From Lunularia cruciata (taxonomy: Eukaryota > Streptophyta > Marchantiopsida > Lunulariales > Lunulariaceae): 64,000 nt of DNA. The notes below the pieces were generated by a model. It was not told the origin of the DNA and did not search any database. It worked only from the letters and a program-made list of their open reading frames with translations. The translations under genes and the position numbers were made by a program. Position 1 is the stretch's first letter; every line of letters begins with the position of its first letter. The stretch spans positions 53,325,001 to 53,389,000 of the forward strand of contig OX419755.1 of the NCBI GenBank assembly GCA_948567375.1, written 5' to 3'. This document shows positions 11,271-21,799 of this stretch, in pieces.

Positions 11271-11412
11271 GATGAATGAATCCTTTCTCTATATCTATTC
11301 CTTGTGGACAGCTCTAGTGCACTGTTCTACAGATAGCATTAGATGCATGAATCCTTGCTCTATATCTATTTCTTATGGACAGCTCTCGTGTATTGTTCTA
11401 CAGATAGCATTG
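11271..11412 (+). repeat. Two-copy 71-bp tandem repeat
   Basis: Units 11271-11341 and 11342-11412 share GATGNATGAATCCTT, CTCTATATCTATT and GTTCTACAGATAGCATT blocks with few differences. The second unit runs directly into the LINE-like fragment, so the duplication probably arose in that repeat's sequence. Confidence 0.85.
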
Positions 11413-11560
11413 GTTGATGTAATCTCTAGGAAAACAATCACACTAGGTTATCTCTCTTTTGTCTCTCCCTTCTCCGGTTTGACAAGGGTTTTCCATCCTT
11501 CATGTGTTCTACGTGGTCACCTTTTTCCTCACTCCATAACTACTGTCCTCAAGGTTACGG
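11350..11560 (+). mobile_element. LINE-like dispersed repeat, copy A (5'-truncated)
   Basis: About 11385-11560 matches the copies at 40835-41580 (minus) and 56774-57200 (plus). Shared protein-level text includes SRKTITLGYLS here against RRTIILGDASL and KKVITLGDVSL in the others. The following 3' module (TTTTCCATCCTTC, GTGGTCACCTTTTTCC) is shared at DNA level. Only the last part of the longer copy is present, as expected for 5'-truncated non-LTR insertions. Confidence 0.6.
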
Positions 11561-11599
11561 TTTGCGTCTTCTTTCTCTAGGAGGTCCAAGCCGGAATTG

Positions 11600-12510
11600 A
11601 TCTTTGGCAACGGCTCCCATTACATTTCGTTTAAATTATTGTTTTATAATTTTTTATCTAAAATACTCAATTTTACTGTACAAGAGGTTCATTCAAATTT
11701 CATATCAATTCCATATTATTGAGAATCAATGTGACAAGTTATCTCACTTTTGCTTATGTTTGATTTATTATCATAAGATTTGAAGTCCTTGATGTCCAAA
11801 ATGTTATGTTTGTTGGCTACGCAACGAGAAAAGAAGGTTACAATTTCACTAAAAAATTTATAATGGTATAACTTCATGAGCATTGAATTTTTATAATGTT
11901 CCTATGTCAATAAGGTTACCTTGTTTGAATAGAATAAATTAAACAAATTAATCAAATAAATCGAAAGGAAAATCAAAGTTATAATGAACTGATTATTTCA
12001 CCTTATGTTACTTATGAGCTTAGAGGAATTGCTTTTCCCGTTGATTCTCTGATGTTGAGTTGAGTGTGAGTTGTTATTGCAAAGGACTTTGGAAGACTAG
12101 AATGAATTGTAATAGATTTCATTCATTAAATTGTATTATATTTGTGATGAAACTGGTATAATAAATACAATCAAATTCTCAATGAGTATTTATCATCTAG
12201 TATAGATCACACATCAACTTTTATATTTTCTTTTAATAGCTAATATTTCTAAAATCATCACAACTAACATAAAAGTATTTGAATTAGAACTTTGATCAAA
12301 CATTCTTATTTTGGACATAATTCATTATTGAATTATATGCTAATTGTGAAAATGATATTCGATAAAATTGCAAATATAATCAATAGCATCTTTATCCGTT
12401 CTCAAAAGTCTTATTATGTACTTCAAATTTTTTCCAATTATTCATTATTCATTACTTTCTTCCTTCAATTTGACATCTTCAACTGAATTTTTTTCTTCTA
12501 GATAGTTAGA
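11600..12510. other. AT-rich spacer without genes
   Basis: No domain, repeat family or RNA gene recognised. A frame at 12292-12486 is Ile/Phe/Asn-rich, as expected by chance in AT-rich DNA. Confidence 0.5.
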
Positions 12511-12519
12511 AGTTGCTAA

Positions 12520-14140
12520 AATATAAAATGTAAAAGAATGGCTTATGGGAAATAGTGAAAATCAATAATATAATACAATGCAATGGTGAGAGATAGCTAA
12601 TGGATAGCTAAATGCAATTAAGAGAAATTGCTAGATGGGGATTTACGAAAGATCACTAATACTACGGTGAGAAATACTTGCGAAGCCAAATTCAAATAAT
12701 GGAAAGAGAGAATTGGCTAATTAGAAATCATTAAAACTCAAATAGTGAATAAGAGAATTAGTTAATATGATAAATGAGAAATCATTAATCATACAATAAG
12801 TAATAGTATAAGGATAGCAAATTTTAAAATAGTGAAAGATTGCAAATCCGGAGAAGTGACAAATGATAGATGAGATACGGAGAAATGTTTGATGAGGATA
12901 ATTTTGATTAATAAAAGTAGCTAAGGAGAAATTGTAAGGAAAAATTAATAAGATACTGGAAAGTAGTTATAAAAAGCTAATATGTAGGCAAATCAAATTA
13001 GTAGGAATTGCTTCTTGGTAATAGGGAGACTTGACTCATAAGATAGTGAAAAGTAGCTATTGAATGGTCAGATTCATATAGTGAGAAATAACTAATATAA
13101 AAAGTGAGAAATAGCTACTTGGTAATTAAATTGAAACATTGACAAATAGTTGATTAAATAGTGAGAAAGAGTATATTTAACAAAGAAGTAGTGATGATTG
13201 AAAAATAAGAAAATGATGATAATGCAAAAATTGAGAAATATTTGTAGAAAATATTTAAAAATGCTTGAAGGAAAATTTTAATTGTTTAAAAATGTTTTTG
13301 GATGGAAAAAAATTAAATCATAAATAATTTTTTATGATAAAATGGGAAATAGTAGAATTAAATATCTTTATAAGAAGTTGTGAATACTTTGGCCAAATAT
13401 AAACAATTAGAAATGATTGGTTAAATGATCAGCAAAATTAGGAAATAGTAAAAATAATATTATTATTAAAACATGGATATGATAGTGATAAATGGTTGAC
13501 AGATTATCATAATTAAATAGATGAAATTAATGATAGGGAATCAAATGGAATGATCAATAAGCTAATATGAAATAATGATAAATACCTTTTGGGTTCAAAA
13601 CTTATATTGAGAAATTGTTGATAAGTTTAATAACTTTTAGTAGTAGAAATGGTTGATATGTTAGTTAAAGAGTAATAAAAATACTGATAAAAGTAATGAT
13701 AAATAATTGATAGAAAAAATAAAAAATTAATGATTGGGTGGTGAGAAATTAATAAGAAATGGTTAAATTTAGCAAGTGGGAAACAAGTAATCTTATAATG
13801 AGAAAAAAATTGATACGGACTATTCATAAACTAAAGCTTATGAATAGTTCCTATCCATAAACTATTAGTATGTTAGTGAAAAGAGGAAGAAATGATGGAT
13901 GGATGACCAAATCAAAATAGTGAGACATAGATTATGAATAACTACAGTTAAATAGAGTGAAATGGCTGAACTAATATAATGAGAGATGAATAGGAGAAAC
14001 AAGAAGAAGAGAAAAAAATGAAGGAAATAACTTATGGGAAATAATGAGAAATGACTAATAAGAGATAGCAAGAAAAAAATAACTAATGGTTGGATAGATT
14101 TTAAATTATGAAAAAATGAGATACTGAGATTTTAAAGGAG
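12520..14140 (+). repeat. Degenerate ~35-bp repeat field, locus 1
   Basis: The whole stretch is built from loosely repeated modules of the type AATAGTGAGAAATGGCTAA followed by GGATAGCTAAATTTAA. Examples are near 12590, 12680, 12780, 13030, 13090 and 13910. Spacing varies and units are strongly diverged, so it is not a clean array. The same modules in the same orientation recur at 21180-21790 and 40040-40440. The strand carries hardly any C, which gives the long low-complexity Phe/Ile/Tyr frames on the minus strand. Confidence 0.7.
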
Positions 14141-14273
14141 TATACTTGATTACTTATTATTTTAATCTACAAACTAACTATGATCTTAATGATAAGCTAT
14201 TGCTAACTTTAAAATAACAAAAATGACGATCATCGTGGTTGATCAAGGTTTAATAATTTCTAAATGGTATAAC

Positions 14274-14843
14274 TGTAATTTTTTTAGAATAATAGAAACC
14301 CCGAGAGAAATACAAGAGAAACACAAGGTTTCATTCCTCAATACTTCTATGCCCCAAAGGAGCACCTTGTCTTTATTATAGAGCAAAGAGCATACACTCA
14401 AAGAGAGCTACATCCTTGGATCAAATACATGGATGTGTGGTATATCAACAAGCTCTACCCTTAGATTAGCTACATGGATTGGTGACATGTCAAACAGGTT
14501 TGACCAAAGGGAATCTTTGGGAAATCTTCTTGTAGGAAGCTCAGAACAACATGGGTAAGATACAATTGGAAAGATCTCTACAAGACAAACAAGGAGAGAA
14601 AGACAATGCCTTTTTTGATCGAGGGAGGTACTATTCTATTTTTTGAGGCCTAATTCATTTTTTTAGGCTTCCAAAATTGGCTCTAAAGTTTTCAAGATAT
14701 TTTTGACCTTTGCACTATTGGTAGAAGTACTCTTTTGGTGGGACCTCTAGCTAATCTAATTAGACAATCATACATACCATCTCTAAAGGTATTACCAAGC
14801 AAATTTCCACCTTTAGATAATATGTCTAGCTAATGGTATTACA
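14274..14843 (+). repeat. Solo LTR, family S, copy 1
   Basis: Starts TGTAATTTTTTT and ends GGTATTACA, the TG...CA ends of an LTR. The flanking pentamers are ATAAC (left) and ACAAC (right), a 4 of 5 match for a target duplication. The interior is the reverse complement of 18234-19138: for example the ATGCCCCAAAGGAGCACCTT block at about 14350 and the GAGGCCTAATTCATTTTT block near 14640. No primer-binding site follows the right end, so this is a solo LTR left by LTR-LTR recombination. Confidence 0.75.
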
Positions 14844-16960
14844 ACAACAAAAAAGATACCTCTTGAACTATAGGTATATGAATGCAAGAAGCCAAAACAC
14901 AAGAATCTAACTCACCTTTAAAAGTGATTATCACCTACTATGGTAGAGTATGGACCTATTAGTACCTTTCTACCCATAGTCTTTAAATTTTCTCTGTTTA
15001 TAAAGTCTATCATGAAACTTATAGAGTGGCTACTTGTCAATGTATAATCCCTGATGATTCTTGCAAAAGAGCCAATGAGACACCACAACCATTCAACACA
15101 CAAAAGTTACCAAAGTTTATAGGAGTCAGGTGGTGAAGTTTTGTGAAGCGATGTTCATATTTTTCAATATTTTGGAAATGAAGAAATTGTTTCCAAAGTA
15201 GTTAGATCAATTCCATTTTGAACAACAAAATTAGTGGTGAGTTAAAGATCTGAAGCATTGATATTGAGAGAAGCAAGGATCATAATAAAAAAAGTCACTT
15301 GAGTGATGTATATCAATTCACAATATTGTAGTATTCTTCAAAATTCTTTGGGTGCAACTACATAAAAGTTCATTAGAGAATTGATGGTTTGCACTTATAT
15401 ACGGGATCTGATGGTTTTATATTTCCTATGTGAGAGAAGTAGTTCTCATTATTTCATTTTGAAGACAACCATAGTCCTGACCAAGACAATTTGGTCCAAA
15501 TGATTTAAAGCTTGAGTAAACTTCTACAACATTGACATGTGCAACAAACAAACCAATAACCCAAATCTTATTGCAGTTTCATTTCTAAATTTCTTTCTAA
15601 ACACTGTACACTAATGATGGGTTGTTTTCATACACTATGTATAAATCCATATCCTATGCATCTAAACATAGTTCTAGTCCATTTTGTTGACTTAGTAAGT
15701 TTTGAATATTCAAGTATGTTTCATCGTAATGCACCTTTTGAGATCTCTAGGATTTAGAGAAAAGTTTTGTGAAGCAATGTTAACATTTTCCTATGCAAAG
15801 CCAATAATAGTCCATTGAAATTTTGGTTTTATTTTATGTGATACATACAAGATTTACATCAGCTTGATCATGCTAAATTAGATCAAATTATGTTAAATGA
15901 AGACTTGGATTAGTAAGAGATTTGACTAGAGTCAATGAGAGGGAAGCCTTATATTGTACAAAGTTCTCTTTTATGGGAATTAGAGACAATAAATGGTGAA
16001 AGACTAGAAAGAAAATAAGACCTCATATCTTGGAAGAATGGCAAGAAATGCAATGTTGAACATCCATCCAACCAAATATCCAGTAGTGAAGCTCACCATT
16101 TTTATCACGGTTATTTTTGTTATAGATAGTAATATAGGAATGAAAGTGCATAGTATCTAGACGGTCAATTGGGAAACTAGAATTCTTAGGTGGATGTTAT
16201 TTTCATTGAGAGGTTTGACTAGATGAATGGGATGAATGGTCAGTCAACCAAACACAAAGTACTCGTAATGTGGGAGGAGCTAATGTTGTTGTTGCTTAAC
16301 GTCTGGTTGGATTGGCCTTTGATAGAGTTCTGATATCTTGGTTACCATTTTGGTCTTTTGCATTATTTGTTATCCCGTACCTAATTTTCATACATGTTTA
16401 ACTGATATTTGAATGTAGAATTTTATATCTATCTAAATTGCTTGATCATTGATCACATTATCAAGCTGCATCTCCTCTATATGTAGTTTTCTGGAAATTT
16501 ATATGATACATTACTTGCTATAGATACGACAAAAACACTATTTCAAATGAATATAGATTGGTGTGTACTAAAAATTTGACTACTCTTATTACCTCAACAA
16601 TCTATGTTAGTAAGTACATAGAGAAATGGATATTGGAACTAGAATGTGCTTTTATGCTTTTCAAGTCTACATGCAAATGTTTTTGGTAGACTTCCTCATC
16701 ATTGTAGTCAACAAACTCTGAAAGGATAACACATAGTAATCTCTCCCCCTCTTTTCTTGTCCATATTGATCTCTTCCATAGTTTATTTTTAATATAATAT
16801 AGTTGCATTATATTGACAAAGAATTTGATTATATATATTGAAAAATAAATTTTTTTGATTTTTTTTTTTTTAATTTAAAATATAACATTTCAATGTAATT
16901 ATAGTCAATGCGGATTATATTTATTTGCTTTACCTCAAACGAGTGAAATTGTGTTTTTGG
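14844..16960. other. Unassigned AT-rich DNA, perhaps the decayed 5' part of the copia element
   Basis: No gag or protease motif can be read with confidence. A 20-base block of the form AGTTTTGTGAAGC-ATGTT occurs twice (about 15136 and 15762), hinting at an internal duplication. Poly-T (16848-16873) marks the boundary before copia integrase becomes readable near 16965. Confidence 0.35.
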
Positions 16961-17016
16961 TGTTTCAAGAATTCAAATTTCTCACTCAAAATCAATGAGG
17001 GAGGAGGATTAAGATT

Positions 17017-17313
17017 TTGAGGATTGATAATGGAGGTGAATACGTCAATAACAAGATGGCATCATTTTTATGTACTAATGGTATCATACATCAAAGTACA
17101 AGTCCTTACTCTCCACAAACAAAAGGTGTTGCAAAGCAAGCAAACCGCATACTTTTTGAAGGAGCAAGATCAATGATTTATGGACAGAATGTTGAAAAAG
17201 CACTATGGGCTGAAGTGATACCTACAATGGCCTATTTACATATTAGATCTCCAAGTAGAGCACTCAATGGTAAAACACCTAAGAAACTATGGACAAGGGA
17301 GAATGTAAACTGA
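17017..17313 (+). pseudogene. Copia integrase core remnant
   Basis: A 98-residue frame matching the second half of the copia integrase catalytic core. It begins MRIDNGGEYVNNKM, the second catalytic Asp block (family form LR.DNGGE). It continues with GIIHQSTSPYSPQTKGVAKQ, the region carrying the conserved Glu in active enzymes; here the usual NGVAER reads KGVAKQ, so the catalytic Glu is replaced. NRILFEGARSM and the following helix are as in the family. The integrase-RT linker can be followed on to about 17560 through stops. Confidence 0.8.
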
Positions 17314-17750
17314 TCTCATCTAACGGTTTTTGGTGCAAGAGCCCATGTATATATCCTAGATGAGAGAAGAACAAAATTGGATCCATAGTCTCTAAAATGT
17401 ATAAATGCTAATTATTATGGAAATAGTTGTGTTTATAGGCCTTTTGATCCTGATTCAGGTAAAGTAGTGTGAGTAGAGATGTTATTTTCCAAGGAGATCT
17501 TATTTCCTCCTCCACCCATGAAACAACTCCATATATCTATCCAAAAATCTTTCATGAATCTAACTCTAGGATACAAATAATGCCTTCTTCCATTCCCATT
17601 CCAGCAACTTTGCTGAGTGCACATAGCCATCCTAGTGTTATGCCTATCCTAGATTCCTCTATGGCTCACTTTCACCCCATTACAAAAGTAAAATCAAGCA
17701 AAACTCTACATGAAATTCAAAACTAGTTGCTTCTATCTTGACAAATACCT

Positions 17751-18233
17751 TTGTCATATGATTTTCTACCTTGTTCAAGGTCAAGAAGACCCATAAGACC
17801 ACCATCTCATTTTAATGACTTTGCATGGGCTACTCATACACAATTTGAGGATAATATACCATCCCTTGATCATGGTATTGAAACCATTGAGACAAAGTTT
17901 GTGGTAAATGGTGACTATCATCATTGTGAGCCAAGGTCTTATGATGAAGCTCTATATTGTCTAAATTCTAAGCAATGAAAGGTGGTTATTTTGAAGGAGC
18001 TGAAGTCACACCAAGATAATCATACTTGGGATGGGGTGGAATTATCACCTCAACAAAAGGTAATTGATAGCATATAAGTCGTCAAGGTTAAGGATGATTC
18101 AGATGGAAGAACCCGGGATTGAAGGAAGTCTAGTAGCAAGAGGTCATAATCAATAGTATGGGATTGACTATAAGGAAACATTCTCTCTTGTGGTTAAGCT
18201 CACTACTTTACACACTTTGTTGGGCCTTGCTAT
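17751..18233 (+). pseudogene. Copia reverse transcriptase, first part
   Basis: The 17751-17978 frame has RSRRPIRPPSHFNDFA, the run-in typical before copia RT. It is followed by EPRSYDEALYC, matching the family's 'EP..y.eA' block. After a stop, 17980-18230 reads HTWDGVELSPQQKVI, a KVKDDSDG block and finally TLHTLLGLAI, where the family has T.R.LLALA. The text breaks exactly at the left edge of the inserted LTR (18233). Confidence 0.65.
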
Positions 18234-19138
18234 AATACCAATAGCTAGACATATGATCTAGAGATGAAATTTGGTTTGGCAACATATGGAAGGATGTTAT
18301 ACATGTTGGACTAAGTGGATCAAACAGAGGTATCACCAAGTATCACCAAAAGTGTACTTCTACTAATAGACCAAAAACCAAAACATGCTTGGAAACTTTA
18401 GAATCAATAGTTAAGCATATGATCTAGAGGTGAAACTTGGGGTTGTGAAATCTGGAAGGATGCTACACATGATGGACTAAGTAGATTAGATAGAGGTAAC
18501 ACCAAAAGAGTACTTCTACTAATAGGCCAGAAACCAAAACATGCTTTGAAACTTTAGAATCAATAGCTAGGCATATGATCTAGAGGTGAAACTTGGAGTA
18601 ATGACATCTGGAAGGATGTTAAACATGATGGAGAAAGTAGATAAGATAGAGGTATCACCAAAAGAACATTTCTACTAATAGGGCAGAAGCCGAGATAGGC
18701 CTAAACTTCAGAGGCAATTTTGGAGGCCTAAACAAATGAATTAGGTCTCAAAAATATGCAAACCCCCCCCCCCCCAATAGAATGATAGGCTGACCTTACC
18801 TCCCCCAAGTTTGTCTCATCAAGAGCTTTCCAATGGTACCTCACCCATGTGATTATGAGATTCTTACACAAAGATTCCTAAAATATTCCCTCTAGTCAAA
18901 GCCTATTTGACCAACCAGATGGGACCAGGACCAACATGTCACCCATCCAAGCAAGTAATCTAAGGGTGGAGCTTGTTGTCAGGTCACCTATCCATGTACC
19001 TAATCCTATGGTGGAACTTCCTTGGAGTAGATCCTCTTTGGCTATATTATAAAGAGAAGGTGCTCCTTTGGGGCATCGGAGTTTGAGTGTGGAATTCATG
19101 TTTTCTCTATTATGTTTCTCTATCCTTGGAATATTACA
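18234..19138 (-). repeat. Solo LTR, family S, copy 2, inserted in copia RT
   Basis: On the minus strand it begins TGTAATATTCC (at 19138) and ends GGTATTATA (at 18234), the LTR ends seen in copy 1 with the final CA mutated. The host copia RT resumes on each side, and CTTGCTAT is present at both edges (18226-18233 and 19139-19146), containing the expected 5-bp duplication. It is longer than copy 1 (905 against 570 bp), mainly because of three tandem copies of a ~160-bp unit near its 3' end. A C-run at about 18764-18776 is also inside. Confidence 0.8.
18239..18715. repeat. Three tandem ~160-bp units inside the solo LTR
   Basis: Units start at 18239, 18405 and 18561, each with CAATAG followed by a CATATGATCTAGAG block, ATCTGGAAGGATG-like text, and AAAAGTGTACTTCTACTAAT-like text near the end. 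Unit lengths are 166 and 156, with the third partial. Copy 1 of this LTR (14274-14843) has a single unit, so the triplication is specific to this copy or its source. Confidence 0.85.
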
Positions 19139-19752
19139 CTTGCTATGCACTACTGGTTGTTATTTCTACAATTGGATATTGACACAACATACCATTATGG
19201 TACATTATCAAAGCAAGTGTATATGGCCTTACCTTTAGGACATGTGTGCTTTGAGAAAAACTTCAAACAACCCGTGTGTCTATTATGCAAGGTGATTTAT
19301 AGGCTTCATCAATCAAGGAGACCTTGCTGGTTAGATTTGATGTTATCCTCAAGCTTGGATTTGTGAGGTCAAAAGAAGATGAAAGCTTATACACATGTTT
19401 GATGTGTCCTATTTTATTTATTCTACTAATTTAAGTTGATGATCTTGTCCCTCCTAGTTTATCCCAATTACAATTGGACATGCTAGTGTTGCAACTAAAG
19501 CAAGTGCACAAGATGAAAGGACCATCACTACTAGAATGGTGCCTTGATATGAAGATAAAGGTTGATTATGATGTAGGTTATATTGCATTGGATCAACAAA
19601 GGTATCTAGAGAGCATATTAGAGCAAGTAGGTTTTCAAAATTGCACTTCAATTGCTACACAAATCAAGATTAATCTCAAGGTGAATAAGGAAGTATTCTT
19701 AAATAACACAACTAGGCATTATCCTATGAAGTACAAGCATATCAAAAACTAG
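19112..19752 (+). pseudogene. Copia reverse transcriptase, second part
   Basis: From 19139 the text continues the RT: HYWLLFLQLDIDTTYHYG, where active copies have the catalytic QLDV.NAFLHG block. YMALPLGH and VIYRLHQSRRPCW follow, corresponding to SLYGLKQA.R.W. Around 19430 LI*VDDLVP carries the VDD catalytic box after a stop. The frame at 19474-19752 holds the thumb region with LEWCLDMKI (family 'fLGi.i') and QRYLESILEQVGF. Substitutions and stops show it is inactive. Confidence 0.7.
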
Positions 19753-19828
19753 TAGGGATGCTCATGTACCCCATGTTGCTAACTCATCTAGATTTGGCAT
19801 TTTTTTCTAGTTTTGCTCAGCTCCTACC

Positions 19829-20260
19829 TTGGACCATCTTGTTATGGTTAAACAAATTTTCAGATATATGTCTGAAACACAAGAGTACAAATTGTTCCTC
19901 TTATGTATTGATAATCCAAGCCTTCATGGATTCACAGATTCAGATTGGGCAGCCAATCATATAGATAGACAGTCAATAACAAGTTTTTTCTCAATTACAT
20001 CTGGAGCTATTAATTGGAATAGTTGGGATCAAAAAACTATAGTTCTTTCAACAATAAAAGTGGAATATCAAGCAATTTCAACTACCACAAGAGAGGCAGT
20101 TTGGGTATGCCAACTACTCAAAGAATTCAATGTAGGTGAATTCTTCTTGGGCCCAACCGTGATACATGGAGATAATAAAGGCTCTCTAGACATGGTTAAG
20201 AATCCTATCAATCACTCTAGAAGCAAACACATAGACTTTCAACATCATTTTTGTACGTGA
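19829..20260 (+). pseudogene. Copia RNase H domain
   Basis: A 143-residue open frame that keeps most of the copia RNase H pattern: MVKQIFRYM at the start, GFTDSDWAANHIDRQS with the first catalytic Asp, FFSITSGAINWNSWDQKTI, STIKVEYQAIS with the catalytic Glu, and IHGDNKGSLDMVKNP with the third Asp. HSRSKHIDFQHHF near the end is the usual terminal block. It is the best preserved domain of this element, but it is cut off from the rest by frame changes. Confidence 0.8.
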
Positions 20261-20354
20261 AAGATATGATTTAGGAGATATATCAGTCAAACAAATGGCT
20301 TTTTCTAAAAATCAAGAAATTGGGACTTAAGTGGAACCATGAAGTAGGGAGAGA

Positions 20355-20690
20355 TGTAGATTTGTCGTCCCATTTATTGTTGCTATTGCTTCAGTCACAA
20401 GTGTCTTCCTTGATCTTTTAGTTAGATAGCTCATCATTTCTAATTACATTTATTAAATATCTAGCTTGCTTTTGATAATATATATTGGATCTTAGCATGT
20501 GATTCATATTCATTCACCATAAGTACTACTGAATGTTAGAGCTCCATCTGCTTTAGTCTTTGCATGTATGCACATATGCACACATTCAACAAAAGACACA
20601 TCCAATGTGACTACCAATGATAAATTGAGTGTAAGGTCTTTTGGAAAAGATATCTCCTTCACAATCTCACATTCTCATCTCTAAAATACT
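20355..20690 (+). repeat. Probable 3' LTR of the copia element
   Basis: Begins TGTAGATTTGTC right after a purine-rich tract and after the end of RNase H, the expected place. The right edge is not resolved because it merges with the next LTR-like segment. No second copy was found to the left. Confidence 0.4.
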
Positions 20691-21165
20691 CAAATGACCA
20701 TCCAAGAGTTTGAAAAATCCATGCTAACTAGGATGTCAACAACTAGCGGTGGAGGAATATATAATAATAGTGAGTTAGCAAAACTAAGCTAAATATAGCA
20801 AAAAGGAGGGAGAACAAACAAGCATATAAGAATTCTAAGAACGTTCAAGAAAAATATAGAGATTTTCTTGGTAAAAGTTCTAGGAGCATTTAAGAAGCTT
20901 CTTTTGAGAAACTTCTAAGAACTTCCCAAAGATGGAATAAATTGTATACCAAGTAAACTATTAACTTGATTTGCATTCCAAAAAAGGCAACTTCTACAAG
21001 GAACCTTCCTTGGAAGCTACTTAGGAGTCTTGTACTTAGCTTCCCTATAAATACCAAACCCAAAGCTCATGCTAGGCATTAGGAGTTTCTCACATTTGAG
21101 AGTTCAAATGTGATCTTCCATTCTCCTATTTCTCTCCTTTGTCCTTGGATGATCCCTATCTTAAC
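20690..21165 (+). repeat. Diverged LTR of family G (gypsy)
   Basis: Shares with the LTRs at 25169-25581 and 36173-36584 the block CTATAAATACCAAA (TATA region, about 21044), then GCTCATGCTAGGCATT, a TTTGAGAGTTC-like block and TTCCATTCTCCTATTTCTCT. Upstream it has the same run of palindromic AAGCTTCT motifs. No internal region follows, so it is a solo or partial LTR of the same or a sister family. Confidence 0.65.
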
Positions 21166-21179
21166 AAGTGAAAAACGGA

Positions 21180-21790
21180 AATGGTCAATGGGTGCACAAT
21201 TTGGACAATGAGAAATATTTTTTAGGATATTAAGGAATAGTTATTATGTGGTAAAATTTATATATAATGCAAAATAATAGAAGTGGTAGTAAGAAATGCA
21301 TGTTATATGGTAAATTTATATAACACAAAATGGTGAAAGTGATAGCAAGGAATTGTGATAAATGGCTGCAAAATAATAAAAATTTATTAATTATATAAAT
21401 GATTGAGAATTAATGAGATATTGATGAGGAGTTGCTAAATTAAAATAATGACAGTATTTTATCAGAAATAGTAAGATATGACAGATTTTTAACATGACAT
21501 AATAATAAATAGGTGATGGATGACAAAATTTAAGTAGTAAGAATTGATTGATGTGAAACGGTGAGAAATTAATGATATGCTAGTGAAGAATAGGTAAGAA
21601 GATAGTGAAGAATAATGAGAAAATTTGGATGGCTAGCCTAATTTAATGTATGATAAATGTCTAATAAGATGGTTAAAAAAACTACTGGGTATAAAAATTC
21701 AAATAGTGAGAAATTGGTTGTTGAAATAGTGCAAAATGGTTCTTGGATTTCTAATTATAAATAGTGAGAAATGTGTAACAAAATTATTAC
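21180..21790 (+). repeat. Degenerate ~35-bp repeat field, locus 2
   Basis: Modules such as AATAGTGAGAAATTGGTTG (about 21705), GTGAGAAATTAATGA (about 21562) and GGTGGTAAATTT-like text repeat through this stretch, with the same orientation and C-poor composition as loci 1 and 3. Divergence is high and exact unit borders cannot be given. Confidence 0.6.
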
Positions 21791-21799
21791 TTGCTTTCT

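Larger units (their letters stand above)
16965..20690 (+). mobile_element. Decayed Ty1/copia element split by a solo LTR
   Basis: Integrase (about 16965-17560), then reverse transcriptase (about 17750-18233 and again from 19139), then RNase H (19829-20260) appear in the integrase-before-RT order typical of Ty1/copia. The RT is interrupted at 18234-19138 by a solo LTR. A purine-rich AAGTAGGGAGAGA tract at about 20342 followed by TGTAGATTTG at 20355 marks the 3' LTR start. Stops and frame changes are frequent. The 5' LTR, gag and protease were not identified. Confidence 0.75.

Noticed and set aside
11272-11580. 102-residue frame as a small gene behind the TATA-like motif
   Set aside because: It is made of the 71-bp tandem repeat and the LINE-like fragment.
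13627-14071. Membrane-protein-like minus-strand frames (Phe/Ile/Tyr/Ser-rich)
   Set aside because: They come from the C-poor strand composition of the 35-bp repeat field, not from a gene.
18764-18776. Poly-C run as a regulatory or structural element
   Set aside because: It lies within a dead solo LTR and looks like simple slippage.
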